33,628 bases of DNA. It comes from Microcaldota archaeon. Its GTDB lineage: Archaea; Micrarchaeota; Micrarchaeia; Norongarragalinales; Norongarragalinaceae. Shown piece by piece: positions 25,558-33,628 of this stretch (its first letter is position 1; each line of letters opens with the position of its first letter). The stretch is taken from positions 1 through 33,628 of the forward strand of contig JACRGH010000069.1 of NCBI GenBank assembly GCA_016212375.1, read 5' to 3'. The notes under the pieces are model-generated. The model was not told the origin of the DNA and did no database searches. It saw only the letters and a program-made list of their open reading frames with translations. Both the position numbers and the translations under genes were made by a program.

Positions 25558-26229
25558 ATGGCAAAAGAAAACGTAAAACCCACCCGCATGGAATTGCTCA
25601 ATACGAAAGGCAAAGTCAAGCTTGCGGAGAAGGGCCACAAGCTGCTCAAGCAAAAGCGTGACGCGTTGGTGTTGGAGTTTTTCAGCGTCATCAAAAAGGC
25701 GAAAGATTTGCGCAACCAGGTGGACACGCAGTTGATCGCCTCGTATCGTGCGCTTGCAATTGCCGAAGCCATGCACTCCCGATTGTTCTTGGAAACCGCG
25801 ACCTTGGCGGCGCACGCGGCGCCCGAAGTCGAAGTCAGCACGGCCAACATCATGGGCGTCCGGATTCCAAAAATCAAAGGCTTGGCCATTCAACGCAACC
25901 TCCTCCAAAGAGGCTACAGCGTGCAGGGTTCCTCAGCGGCGTTTGATGAAGCGGTCGAGGCCTTCGAGAAATCCCTGAACTGGATTATCCAGTTGGCGGA
26001 AACCGAAACGGCTCTCAAGAAGCTCCTTCAAGAGATTGAAAAAACGAACCGCCGGGTCAATGCGTTGGAATATAACATCCAGCCGGAACTCAAGCGGACG
26101 ATTAAGGAAATCCAAGGCCACCTCAATCGGTTGGAAGCGGAATTATTCTTTTCACTAAAAGTGACGAAGAAGCGCTTGGCGAAAAAAGCGGAATTGGAAG
26201 AAGACCTCAAGGCGAAGAAAAAGAACTGA
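25558..26229 (+). CDS. atpD: A-type ATP synthase subunit D
   Basis: PTRMELLNTKGKVKLAEKGHKLLKQKRDALVLEF…TNRRVNALEYNIQPELKRTIKEIQGHLNRLE. Confidence 0.96.
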   Translation: MAKENVKPTRMELLNTKGKVKLAEKGHKLLKQKRDALVLEFFSVIKKAKDLRNQVDTQLIASYRALAIAEAMHSRLFLETATLAAHAAPEVEVSTANIMGVRIPKIKGLAIQRNLLQRGYSVQGSSAAFDEAVEAFEKSLNWIIQLAETETALKKLLQEIEKTNRRVNALEYNIQPELKRTIKEIQGHLNRLEAELFFSLKVTKKRLAKKAELEEDLKAKKKN

Positions 26230-26245
26230 TTTCCGCTTTGGGCCA

Positions 26246-26335
26246 TACCCCGGCCTTTAGGCCGGCAATATGTCCCAAATGCTGTTTGATTTGCCCCTGC
26301 GGGGATACCCCGGGCTTTAGCCCGGGGAGGATGTC
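26246..26335 (+). repeat. Two tandem ~60-bp hairpin units resembling IS200/IS605-TnpB right ends (solo, no transposase)
   Basis: ATACCCCGGCCTTTAGGCCGGCAATATGTC (26246-26274) and ATACCCCGGGCTTTAGCCCGGGGAGGATGTCA (26306-26335), in register at 60 bp. Confidence 0.6.
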
Positions 26336-26418
26336 ATTTTTTTGCCGTGCACCGTTGCGGCCGTTGTGGCTACATTTTTGCCCAATCTTGATTTTGTGTC
26401 CATAGTGCAGGATCCAGT

Positions 26419-27720
26419 TCACTTGAATTCCCCCAACTTTTTCTGCCCACTTCCATCCACCAACCCGCTCAACCTTACCCCCACCAACCGCACCTTTCGT
26501 CCGGACTCCAGTGCAGGCCATATCGAGTCTTTGGCTACGGTCCGGACAGATTCCAAGGCTTGCGTCGTCTTGATGCTTTTTGCACGCGTATGTGTCTCAA
26601 AGTTGTCAAATCGGATTTTGACGCCCACGGTCTTGAACCACACGTTTTCCGCGATGGCATCGCTGTGGACGCGGTTGCACAATTCGTCCAACGTGGCGCG
26701 CAAGTCGACCCAGTTGTTCGTGTCTGTTCCAAATGTGGTTTCTCGGGAGATGGATTTAGGCTGCCAGAATCCGCCGAGCTGGACCGAACCGTGGCCCCAT
26801 GCCGCGGCGTGAAGCGAGAGGCCCCAACTGCCCAACAATTCGGCTAAAACCCTTGGCTTGCTCCGGGCGATTTGGCCGATGGTGGTAATGTTGGCATGAT
26901 TGAGGCGGATTTTGTTCTGAGGCCCGACGCCCATCAGTGCTTCCGCCGGAAGGGGCCAGATTTTGGCTTGCAACTCATGTTGCTTTACCACGGTCAGCCC
27001 ATTGGGTTTTTGCATTCCGGCGGCCATCTTCGCGATGCCTTTGTTCCACGCGATTCCGATGGAACACGTCAGGCCCGTTTTGTCCAAGATGGCGGCCTTG
27101 ATTTGGCGTGCGGTTTGTTCGGCGGCTGTGAAAGTTCCGATTGTTCTAGCTCCATCGGTCCCGCTTAAATCCAAATAGCCCTCATCGATGCCCGTCTTCT
27201 CCGTTTTTGCAAATTCGCTCGCAATCTGGAAAATGTGCCTGGAAACGGCGCTGTAGTGGCGGTAATCGACCGGCAAGAAAATGGCATCCGGGCACAAGCG
27301 GTACGCCTGGGAAATGGGTATGGCCGATTTGATGCCGAATTTCCGTGCAACATAGTTCGCGGTGCACACCACCCCCCGTCCGTGGCCATGGCGCGGGTCC
27401 GCCCCCACGACCACCGGTAAGCCTGCCAATTCCGGCCGTCGGACTTGCTCCACTTGCGCAAAGAAGCAGTCCATGTCGAGGTGGGCGATAATCGGTTCGT
27501 AGTTATGGCCTGTTGTAGACGCGTTTTTCGTGTGGCCTCTAGGGGTGTCCTTGCCATCGGATTGTTTCGGAAAGGCCATTGAAGCGGCGGGGGCAACGGA
27601 CTTGGCTTTTGGCAATTCCATTGTGGCTTTTTCCGTTTGCGTTTGGTCGAACCTCGCAGTGCCGGTCGGTCGTGCATTATTCAACGTGGCGGAGCCTGGT
27701 GCAAAAACGGTTGCCTGCAT
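26419..27720 (-). CDS. dinB: Y-family DNA polymerase (Pol IV/Dpo4-like)
   Basis: IIAHLDMDCFFAQVEQVRRPELAGLPVVVG, TGIDEGYLDLSG, CSIGIAWNKGIAKMA; C-terminal GQKKLGEF resembles a PIP box. Confidence 0.95.
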   Translation of the reverse strand: MQATVFAPGSATLNNARPTGTARFDQTQTEKATMELPKAKSVAPAASMAFPKQSDGKDTPRGHTKNASTTGHNYEPIIAHLDMDCFFAQVEQVRRPELAGLPVVVGADPRHGHGRGVVCTANYVARKFGIKSAIPISQAYRLCPDAIFLPVDYRHYSAVSRHIFQIASEFAKTEKTGIDEGYLDLSGTDGARTIGTFTAAEQTARQIKAAILDKTGLTCSIGIAWNKGIAKMAAGMQKPNGLTVVKQHELQAKIWPLPAEALMGVGPQNKIRLNHANITTIGQIARSKPRVLAELLGSWGLSLHAAAWGHGSVQLGGFWQPKSISRETTFGTDTNNWVDLRATLDELCNRVHSDAIAENVWFKTVGVKIRFDNFETHTRAKSIKTTQALESVRTVAKDSIWPALESGRKVRLVGVRLSGLVDGSGQKKLGEFK

Positions 27721-27757
27721 GGTTGCCTTCCTCGCTTAGGCTAGCGGGGCGGTGTGG

Positions 27758-27796
27758 GAAATAAAAGGCGGCGGGGCGAGGTGGCCGGTGGACTTA
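27758..27796 (-). promoter_or_regulatory. Promoter-region repeat 1 (upstream of dinB)
   Basis: GGCGAGGTGGCCGGTG (27775-27790) identical to 28477-28492, adjacent to an A-rich AAATAAAAGG that reads as a TATA-like box on the minus strand. Confidence 0.55.
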
Positions 27797-28180
27797 TCCG
27801 AGCATTCGGCGTAGGGCGTTCAACTGTCGGTCAAATGAAATCACCGGCGTTTGAAGTCCGACTGAAAGTTCCACGACCAAGTAATCGATGAAACTGAGTT
27901 TGCGTTGGATGAGTTGGATTCGGGAGAATGTGGCTTTGATTTCTTCCTCCCGCGTCGGCCTGACGATGAATTGGCGGTTTTTTTGCAGTTTATCCAACAG
28001 ATCCAGTGCGAACGTAACTCCGCGTTTATACGTCATTGCCGTCATTGTTTCTTCGAGGATTCGGTCCGGAACCACAAAAACATTTCCAGAGTCTTTTTTC
28101 GCTTCTTGAACCGCTTGGTGGTGGTTGACGTCGTCCGGTGTGAAAAATGATATCAAAAATGAGGAGTCCGCTATCATCAT
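27794..28180 (-). CDS. vapC: PIN-domain toxin (VapC-like)
   Basis: MMIADSSFLISFFTPDDVNHHQAVQ…SFIDYLVVELSVGLQTPVISFDRQLNAL; acidic PIN residues. Confidence 0.88.
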   Translation of the reverse strand: MMIADSSFLISFFTPDDVNHHQAVQEAKKDSGNVFVVPDRILEETMTAMTYKRGVTFALDLLDKLQKNRQFIVRPTREEEIKATFSRIQLIQRKLSFIDYLVVELSVGLQTPVISFDRQLNALRRMLG

Positions 28181-28413
28181 CGTTTTACCCCGTACACGAT
28201 TTCATCCACTTGCTCGCTCCAGCGGACTTTTTTGCCCAATTTAGGTTGGCTTTCAATCCAATCGATCAGGTCCTGCATCGTTTCGGTCTTTTTGGGCTCT
28301 TCTTTGCCTAATTTTTCCATAATGACGTCGCTGAAGCTCTGGCTTTTGCCTTTGAGGCTTTTGAGTAGGTTGTAGGCCGGTTCGGACAAGCTAATCACCT
28401 TGACCATATGCAT
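28177..28413 (-). CDS. vapB: VapB-like antitoxin
   Basis: KVISLSEPAYNLLKSLKGKSQSFSDVIMEKLG (RHH-like N-terminus); 4-nt overlap with the PIN gene. Confidence 0.85.
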   Translation of the reverse strand: MHMVKVISLSEPAYNLLKSLKGKSQSFSDVIMEKLGKEEPKKTETMQDLIDWIESQPKLGKKVRWSEQVDEIVYGVKR

Positions 28414-28459
28414 AGTGCATGCACATTTGGATTCTTATGCATTACTCCGGTTTGAGGCG

Positions 28460-28497
28460 GAATAAAAAGGCCCGGAGGCGAGGTGGCCGGTGACTTA
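28460..28497 (-). promoter_or_regulatory. Promoter-region repeat 2 (upstream of vapBC)
   Basis: GAATAAAAAGGCCCGGAGGCGAGGTGGCCGGTGACTTA vs repeat 1 GAAATAAAAGGCGGCGGGGCGAGGTGGCCGGTGGACTTA. Confidence 0.55.
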
Positions 28498-28664
28498 CAA
28501 AAATGGTTGGGGTTTGTTTTGCTTTCCAGCTTTTGGGGCCATAGGCGTTTGCGCGGTTTTTTTAACGCTCTTTTCCAAGGTTTTGTTGGAGATACTTCAG
28601 TTGGGGCTTTTTGCAACCGCTACCCGCCGCTATCTCCCTCTATCATAACGTGTGATTCAACCGC

Positions 28665-30305
28665 ATGAACAAACGCCTCGCCGTCGTCGACCAAGCGCTC
28701 TGCAAGCCGGACCAGTGCCAACTGGAGTGCATCAACGTCTGCCCGGTCAACAAACTCAACCAGGAATGCATCGTATTATCGGATGACCGGAAGCTTGCGA
28801 TTATCTCGGCGCCATTGTGCACCGGTTGCGGCCTTTGCATCAAAAAATGCCCCTTCCACGCCATTTCCATCGTGAACCTTGTCGCGCCGGTGGAAGACAA
28901 ATTGGTTTTTTCCTACGGTGACAACTCCTTCAAATTGTACGGCGTGGCCCTGCCTGAAAAAGGGATTTTCGGCGTATTGGGGGATAATGGCTGTGGCAAG
29001 TCCACCAACGTCAAATTGTTGGATGGAAAGCTCAAAACGCAAAAGTTGAACGTCAAGGAGTGGCAGCGTTTTTTCGAGGACAAACCGGAATTGGTAGTCA
29101 AACCCCAGGAATTGGTTGCGGCCAATTTGGGAAAGGTCGGCGAATTGCTCAAGAAAGTCGGCGGCCCCCGCCTGAGTCAGCTGACCGAGACGTTGGACTT
29201 GGACGACCTTAAGGACCGTGACTTAAAACAATTATCCGGCGGTGAGTTGCAGCGCGTCATGGTCGCAGCCGCCTTATGTCGCCAAAAAGAGGCCTTTTTG
29301 TTGGACGAGCCTTTTGCGTTTTTGGATTACGCCTACCGCATCCGTTTGGTGGAATACCTCCGCAAGCACTTTTCTGACCAACGCGTGCTTCTGGTCGATC
29401 ACGACTTGTCCTTGCTTTCATATGCGTGCGACCAGACGTACATTTTGTTCGGCGAGCCGGGTGTGTACGGCATCGTTTCGCAACCGTATGCCACGGACCG
29501 TGCGATTCATATGTTTCTGGAAGGCTTTTTGGAAGGCGAAAACGTGCGATTTCGGGAAGAGCCGGTGCGCTTCAAGCCGCCCACCCAGGAAAACCGAACC
29601 GTTCCCAACGTGGTCCTTCCTTCCGCCCATATCGAGCGTGGCACATCCTTTTTCGTGGACAGCCCGACGGACATCACGCTCAATGCGGGTGAAATCGTGG
29701 GCCTTGTAGGTAGAAACGGCACCGGAAAAAGCACGTTGGCAACCCATTTTTCCAACCAAATGGGCGGCTCCCTCAAGCCCCAGCTGTTGGACCGCTCCGA
29801 CGACCTGGTTCTGGGGGTCATGCGCGAGGACACGCCGTTCCAACAGCGCTTCATCCGGGATATGGCCATCAAGAAATTGGAATTCTTTACCTTCCAACAG
29901 CTTTCCGGCGGGGAATTGCAAAAAGTGCGCGTGTTTGAAGCCCTTTCCAAGCCCACGAACCTGTATGTGGTGGACGAGCCGACCAACATGATGGATGTTC
30001 GCGGACGGGTGGCCCTCTCACGCTTGCTTAGGGAAAAATCCAAAGAAGGCGCTTCCATCCTTCTCATTGATCATGACTTGGAATTCGTCCTCAATACGGT
30101 GGATCGTTTGATGCTGATTGACGGCGTGCCCTCCAAGTACGGAAACGTCGCTGGCGTGTTTGAAAAGCAGGACGGCATCACGCGCTTGTTGGCGGATTTT
30201 GATTTGACTTACCGTCGGGACTCAAAGACGGACCGGCTTAAGCTGAACAAAGCCGGCTCTCAAAAACATATGAAACTGAAGGAATCCGGCAAGTACGTCG
30301 AATAG
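28665..30305 (+). CDS. rli: ABCE1/RLI ribosome-recycling ATPase (Fe-S, twin ABC domains)
   Basis: CKPDQCQLECINVCPVNK and CTGCGLCIKKCPFHAISIVNL Fe-S domain; LSGGELQRVMVAAALC and LSGGELQKVRVFEALSKPTNLYVVDEPTNMMDVRGR. Confidence 0.97.
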   Translation: MNKRLAVVDQALCKPDQCQLECINVCPVNKLNQECIVLSDDRKLAIISAPLCTGCGLCIKKCPFHAISIVNLVAPVEDKLVFSYGDNSFKLYGVALPEKGIFGVLGDNGCGKSTNVKLLDGKLKTQKLNVKEWQRFFEDKPELVVKPQELVAANLGKVGELLKKVGGPRLSQLTETLDLDDLKDRDLKQLSGGELQRVMVAAALCRQKEAFLLDEPFAFLDYAYRIRLVEYLRKHFSDQRVLLVDHDLSLLSYACDQTYILFGEPGVYGIVSQPYATDRAIHMFLEGFLEGENVRFREEPVRFKPPTQENRTVPNVVLPSAHIERGTSFFVDSPTDITLNAGEIVGLVGRNGTGKSTLATHFSNQMGGSLKPQLLDRSDDLVLGVMREDTPFQQRFIRDMAIKKLEFFTFQQLSGGELQKVRVFEALSKPTNLYVVDEPTNMMDVRGRVALSRLLREKSKEGASILLIDHDLEFVLNTVDRLMLIDGVPSKYGNVAGVFEKQDGITRLLADFDLTYRRDSKTDRLKLNKAGSQKHMKLKESGKYVE

Positions 30306-30364
30306 TCTAACGCCGTACGTTCAAAGAAAGCGGGCCGTTTGTGCCTTGGTGTTTTTTTATTGTT

Positions 30365-31093
30365 TCACCGATAGCCTTCGCCGGGTAATTGTTTTCCGAC
30401 GATTTTTGACAATGTTTCGTAAGACCATTTCCGCATTATTTCCAATTCATCCCGGTGGATTCCGGCACGCTCCGAAAGGCGGGTTAACAATGTGTTGGGG
30501 TCCATGCCATGACGTTCGTTGCGCGACAGGACTTGTTGTCGGCTTTCCGGCGTAATTAGTCCTTCCCGGACCCATTGCCGCCATAGTGTTCGGATTTCCG
30601 GAGACGGGATTGTAGTGCGGCTCCAGAGTCCTGATGAAATGTAGCGGTGCATGAGTTGGGCGAGGCGCTGGCGTCGTTTCAGTGCCACTTGGTATAATGT
30701 CTTTCCTTCCGTTTCGTCCAAGTCCTGTGGCCGCTCTCCCGTCCGGACGACCTGCAGGTAGTGTCCTTTTGTTGTTTCGGCCGTTTTCAAGACGTTTCCG
30801 AGAAATTCATGCAGTTTCTTCAGATGCTCTTGGCGCGCCTCTTCCGTGGCGGTACTGGACGGGCCGCCTTGAAGTTTCTCGGCTTTGGGATACGCTTGTT
30901 TGGGCAAAAATTCCGTTGGCATCCCCAAGACGTGGTCCAGCACATCCGAGTCGGCTTTTCGGATTTCTCCCTCGCCGCTATTCAGGCGCTCTTGGAGTCC
31001 CTTGGGACCTTCCACGTGTTTTCTCAGGGCAGGGATGTGGTAATCAAAACGGCCCAGTGGGCTTTGAATCATCGAACGTGCGGGTCTGGTCAT
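30365..31093 (-). CDS. Hypothetical protein
   Basis: 242 aa ORF; AGGAGGAACAT Shine-Dalgarno-like sequence upstream of the minus-strand ATG; no family recognised. Confidence 0.7.
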   Translation of the reverse strand: MTRPARSMIQSPLGRFDYHIPALRKHVEGPKGLQERLNSGEGEIRKADSDVLDHVLGMPTEFLPKQAYPKAEKLQGGPSSTATEEARQEHLKKLHEFLGNVLKTAETTKGHYLQVVRTGERPQDLDETEGKTLYQVALKRRQRLAQLMHRYISSGLWSRTTIPSPEIRTLWRQWVREGLITPESRQQVLSRNERHGMDPNTLLTRLSERAGIHRDELEIMRKWSYETLSKIVGKQLPGEGYR

Positions 31094-31383
31094 GGGTATG
31101 TTCCTCCTTTTCCTGTTACGGGTGGTTTAGTAAACAATCCGACTGTTTTTATGGTCATGCGTCAACGGCGCGTGCTTTTTAAACGCCTTTTTCCTAACTG
31201 ATGAAGTTGTTTTTTTTCCCGATTTCGGGCAAGTGGGGAGTAAGGTTTCAGCGGCTTTTCAGCCGTCGGCGCGTCTTTTTGGACGTGATGGAAGTGGCGT
31301 CGGAAGTTCCGGTTTTTAATGCCGTTTCCTGGAAGCCACCAATGCCTTTTACTTTCCAATTCATCTCGAGGTGTTTCCAAAGT

Positions 31384-33381
31384 ATGGATATTGGTTTGTT
31401 GTTGCCCTTCGCTTTCGTGTCGGGCCTGGTGTCATTGGTATTTGCCGGCTATCTTATCTGGAGCGTGCTGAAAAAGCCCACCGGTTCTCCAAAAATGCAG
31501 GACATCGCCAAAGCCATCCAAGAAGGGGCCCAGGCGTATCTGATGCGCCAATACAAGACCTTGGCCCTTTTTGTCGTGCTGTTGGCCGTACTCATCGGGT
31601 ATTTCGTCAATATGCCCACCGGCATCGCGTTCCTGGCGGGGGTGCTTTGTTCCGCAATAGCTGGCTACGTGGGCATGATGGTCTCGGTCCGCGCCAATTT
31701 GCGCACCGCCGAGGCCGCTAAAAAAGGCCTTCATGATGCGCTGTCCGTGGCGTTCCGCGGCGGCGCCGTGACCGGCTTTACCTTGGTGGGTCTTGGGCTT
31801 TTGGGCGTGTCCATCATTTATTCATTCTATCAGGACCTCAACGTGCTGATCGGTTTTGGTTTCGGCGCGTCCTTGATCTCCCTGTTCGCCCGTGTGGGTG
31901 GGGGCATCTACACCAAAGCCGCGGACGTCGGCGCTGACCTTGTAGGGAAAGTCGAAAAAGGAATTCCCGAGGACGATCCGCGTAATCCCGCGGTGATTGC
32001 CGACAACGTGGGCGACAACGTGGGTGACTGCGCCGGAATGGCGGCCGACTTATTCGAGTCCTACGCCGTGACGGTCATTGCCGCCATGTTGTTAGGGGGC
32101 ATTGCCGCAGCAAGCTTGGGCGGCTCGGTTCTGAATTACGTGATGCTGCCGTTGGGCGTTGCGGCTGTAGGTGCATTGGCCGCAATCGTCGGCTCGATGT
32201 TCGTCCGCCTTGGAAAGTCAAAGAACATCATGCATGCGCTTTACAAAGGCGTTATCACTACGGCCGTCCTTTCGGCTGTCGGCTTTTACTTTTTGACAAC
32301 GCCGGATATGAAATTGTTCTACACCACCCTGGTGGGTATTGCCGCGACCGTCTTGATGTTCGTCATCACCGAATATTACACTGCGAAAGAGCACAAACCC
32401 GTGCAATGGGTGGCGGAATCCTCACGCACCGGTGCCGGGACAAATCTGATTGCCGGATTGGCCGTTGGGTTGGAATCCACCTTATTGCCTGTTCTTTTGA
32501 TTGTCGCGGCCATCGCCGTTTCCTACAGTTTGGCCGGCATCTACGGCATTGCCCTGGCGGCAACCGCGATGCTTTCCGCAACCGCCATCGTCATCGCTTT
32601 GGACGCGTATGGACCGATTACGGATAACGCGGGCGGCATTGCTGAGATGGCCGGTTTGCCGGCGAACGTCCGCAAGGTCACGGATGAACTGGATTCCGTG
32701 GGCAACACCACCAAAGCCACCACCAAAGGCTTTGCCATTGCCGGTGCGGCATTGGGTGCGTTGGCGCTGTTCGCAGCATTTGCCGAAGCCACACACTTGA
32801 CGACCATCAACGTCCTGAATCCGGCCGTAGTCATCGGCCTGTTTTTGGGCGGTGCGCTACCGTTTTTGTTCGCTTCGCTTCTGATGCGCGCCGTGGGTAC
32901 GGCGGCGTTTGAAATCGTGGAGGAAGTCCGCCGCCAATTCCGCGAGATCAAAGGCCTCATGTCGGGCAAAGGTCGTCCGGATTACGCGCGTTGCGTGGAT
33001 TTGGCAACAGCCGGTGCCTTGAAGCAATTGATGGTGCCGGGCTTGTTGGCCGTCCTCTCGCCTTTGGTCGTCGGATACCTGTTCGGCGTGGAAGCGTTGG
33101 GCGGCATGTTGGCCGGCTCCATCGTGTCCGGCTTTTTATTGGCATTAATGATGTCCACCTCCGGTGCGGCGTGGGACAATGCCAAGAAGTACGTGGAAGA
33201 CGGACACTTCGGCGGTAAAGGCTCGGACGCGCACAAAGCCGCGGTAGTCGGTGACACTGTGGGTGACCCGTTCAAGGACACCGCCGGCCCTTCTTTGAAC
33301 GCTCTCATCAAGGTGCTCAACACGGTCTCGTTGGTCTTCGCGGGCGTCTTAGTTACGTACGCGTTGCACCTGATTGGTTGA
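31384..33381 (+). CDS. hppA: Membrane-bound proton-translocating pyrophosphatase, K+-independent type predicted
   Basis: GGGIYTKAADVGADLVGKVEKGIPEDDPRNPAVIADNVGDNVGDCAGMAADLFESYAVT; VGNTTKATTKGFAIAGAALGAL; GDTVGDPFKDTAGPSLNALIKV. Confidence 0.97.
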   Translation: MDIGLLLPFAFVSGLVSLVFAGYLIWSVLKKPTGSPKMQDIAKAIQEGAQAYLMRQYKTLALFVVLLAVLIGYFVNMPTGIAFLAGVLCSAIAGYVGMMVSVRANLRTAEAAKKGLHDALSVAFRGGAVTGFTLVGLGLLGVSIIYSFYQDLNVLIGFGFGASLISLFARVGGGIYTKAADVGADLVGKVEKGIPEDDPRNPAVIADNVGDNVGDCAGMAADLFESYAVTVIAAMLLGGIAAASLGGSVLNYVMLPLGVAAVGALAAIVGSMFVRLGKSKNIMHALYKGVITTAVLSAVGFYFLTTPDMKLFYTTLVGIAATVLMFVITEYYTAKEHKPVQWVAESSRTGAGTNLIAGLAVGLESTLLPVLLIVAAIAVSYSLAGIYGIALAATAMLSATAIVIALDAYGPITDNAGGIAEMAGLPANVRKVTDELDSVGNTTKATTKGFAIAGAALGALALFAAFAEATHLTTINVLNPAVVIGLFLGGALPFLFASLLMRAVGTAAFEIVEEVRRQFREIKGLMSGKGRPDYARCVDLATAGALKQLMVPGLLAVLSPLVVGYLFGVEALGGMLAGSIVSGFLLALMMSTSGAAWDNAKKYVEDGHFGGKGSDAHKAAVVGDTVGDPFKDTAGPSLNALIKVLNTVSLVFAGVLVTYALHLIG

Positions 33382-33395
33382 GCCCGATTCCAGGT

Positions 33396-33446
33396 CCGGC
33401 GCAGAGCCGGCTTGGGGTTCATTTTTTTCTTTTTTTTTGTTTTTTT
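33396..33446 (+). terminator. Hairpin plus T-rich tract after hppA
   Basis: CCGGC-GCAGA-GCCGG followed by TTTTTTTCTTTTTTTTTG. Confidence 0.55.
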
Positions 33447-33628
33447 CTCGTTTTGAGGCGTCGGTGGGTTCGTTTTCGTTTTTGGATTTTTTGTAAGGGT
33501 TTAGTTTTGTAGGTCGACCGAAAGGCGTAAGTTCTACTTTTTCGTACCTCTTTTGCTTGGGCGTCCCGACCAGGACGCCCCGCGCAAAAAAAGGCCCACC
33601 CGCCATGACAGACGAAAAATACGTACGC

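Noticed and set aside
27775-27797. GCGAGGTGGCCGGTGG as a tRNA 5' fragment (Ser/Leu-like D-arm)
   Set aside because: Resembles a box A with a missing base but no acceptor, anticodon or T-arm follows; better explained as a promoter-region repeat.
1-33628. CRISPR arrays, rRNA and tRNA genes
   Set aside because: No regularly spaced repeat-spacer series, rRNA signature or convincing GGTTCRANYCC T-arm context was seen on reading; a formal tRNAscan/Infernal run was not possible.

Overview
The window reads as a compact archaeal chromosome segment, possibly DPANN or Diapherotrites-like (inference only). Left to right it contains: a LemA-family gene; a mevalonate-entry cluster (class II HMG-CoA reductase, divergent from HMG-CoA synthase, thiolase and a DUF35 Zn-ribbon/OB protein); small redox and protease genes; secreted or lipoprotein genes; thioredoxin reductase; S-adenosylhomocysteinase; a complete A-type ATP synthase operon (H-I-K-E-C-F-A-B-D); a Y-family DNA polymerase; a VapBC-type toxin-antitoxin pair; ABCE1/RLI; and a membrane pyrophosphatase. 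No rRNA, tRNA, CRISPR array, or complete transposase gene was recognised. The most unusual signal is a family of three related ~50-57 bp GC-rich sequences (4747-4797 inverted, 5232-5287, 11747-11803). Each lies between an intact gene terminus and a second, partly recoded or diverged copy of the same terminus (DUF35 5' end, DUF35 3' end, thioredoxin reductase 3' end). Other leads are a near-identical promoter-region repeat shared by the translesion polymerase and vapBC, tandem IS605/TnpB-right-end-like hairpins without a tnpB gene, a ~30-nt motif recurring in A-rich leaders, and a hairpin-rich leader before the ATP synthase operon. All calls come from reading the sequence and supplied translations; no database search was run.
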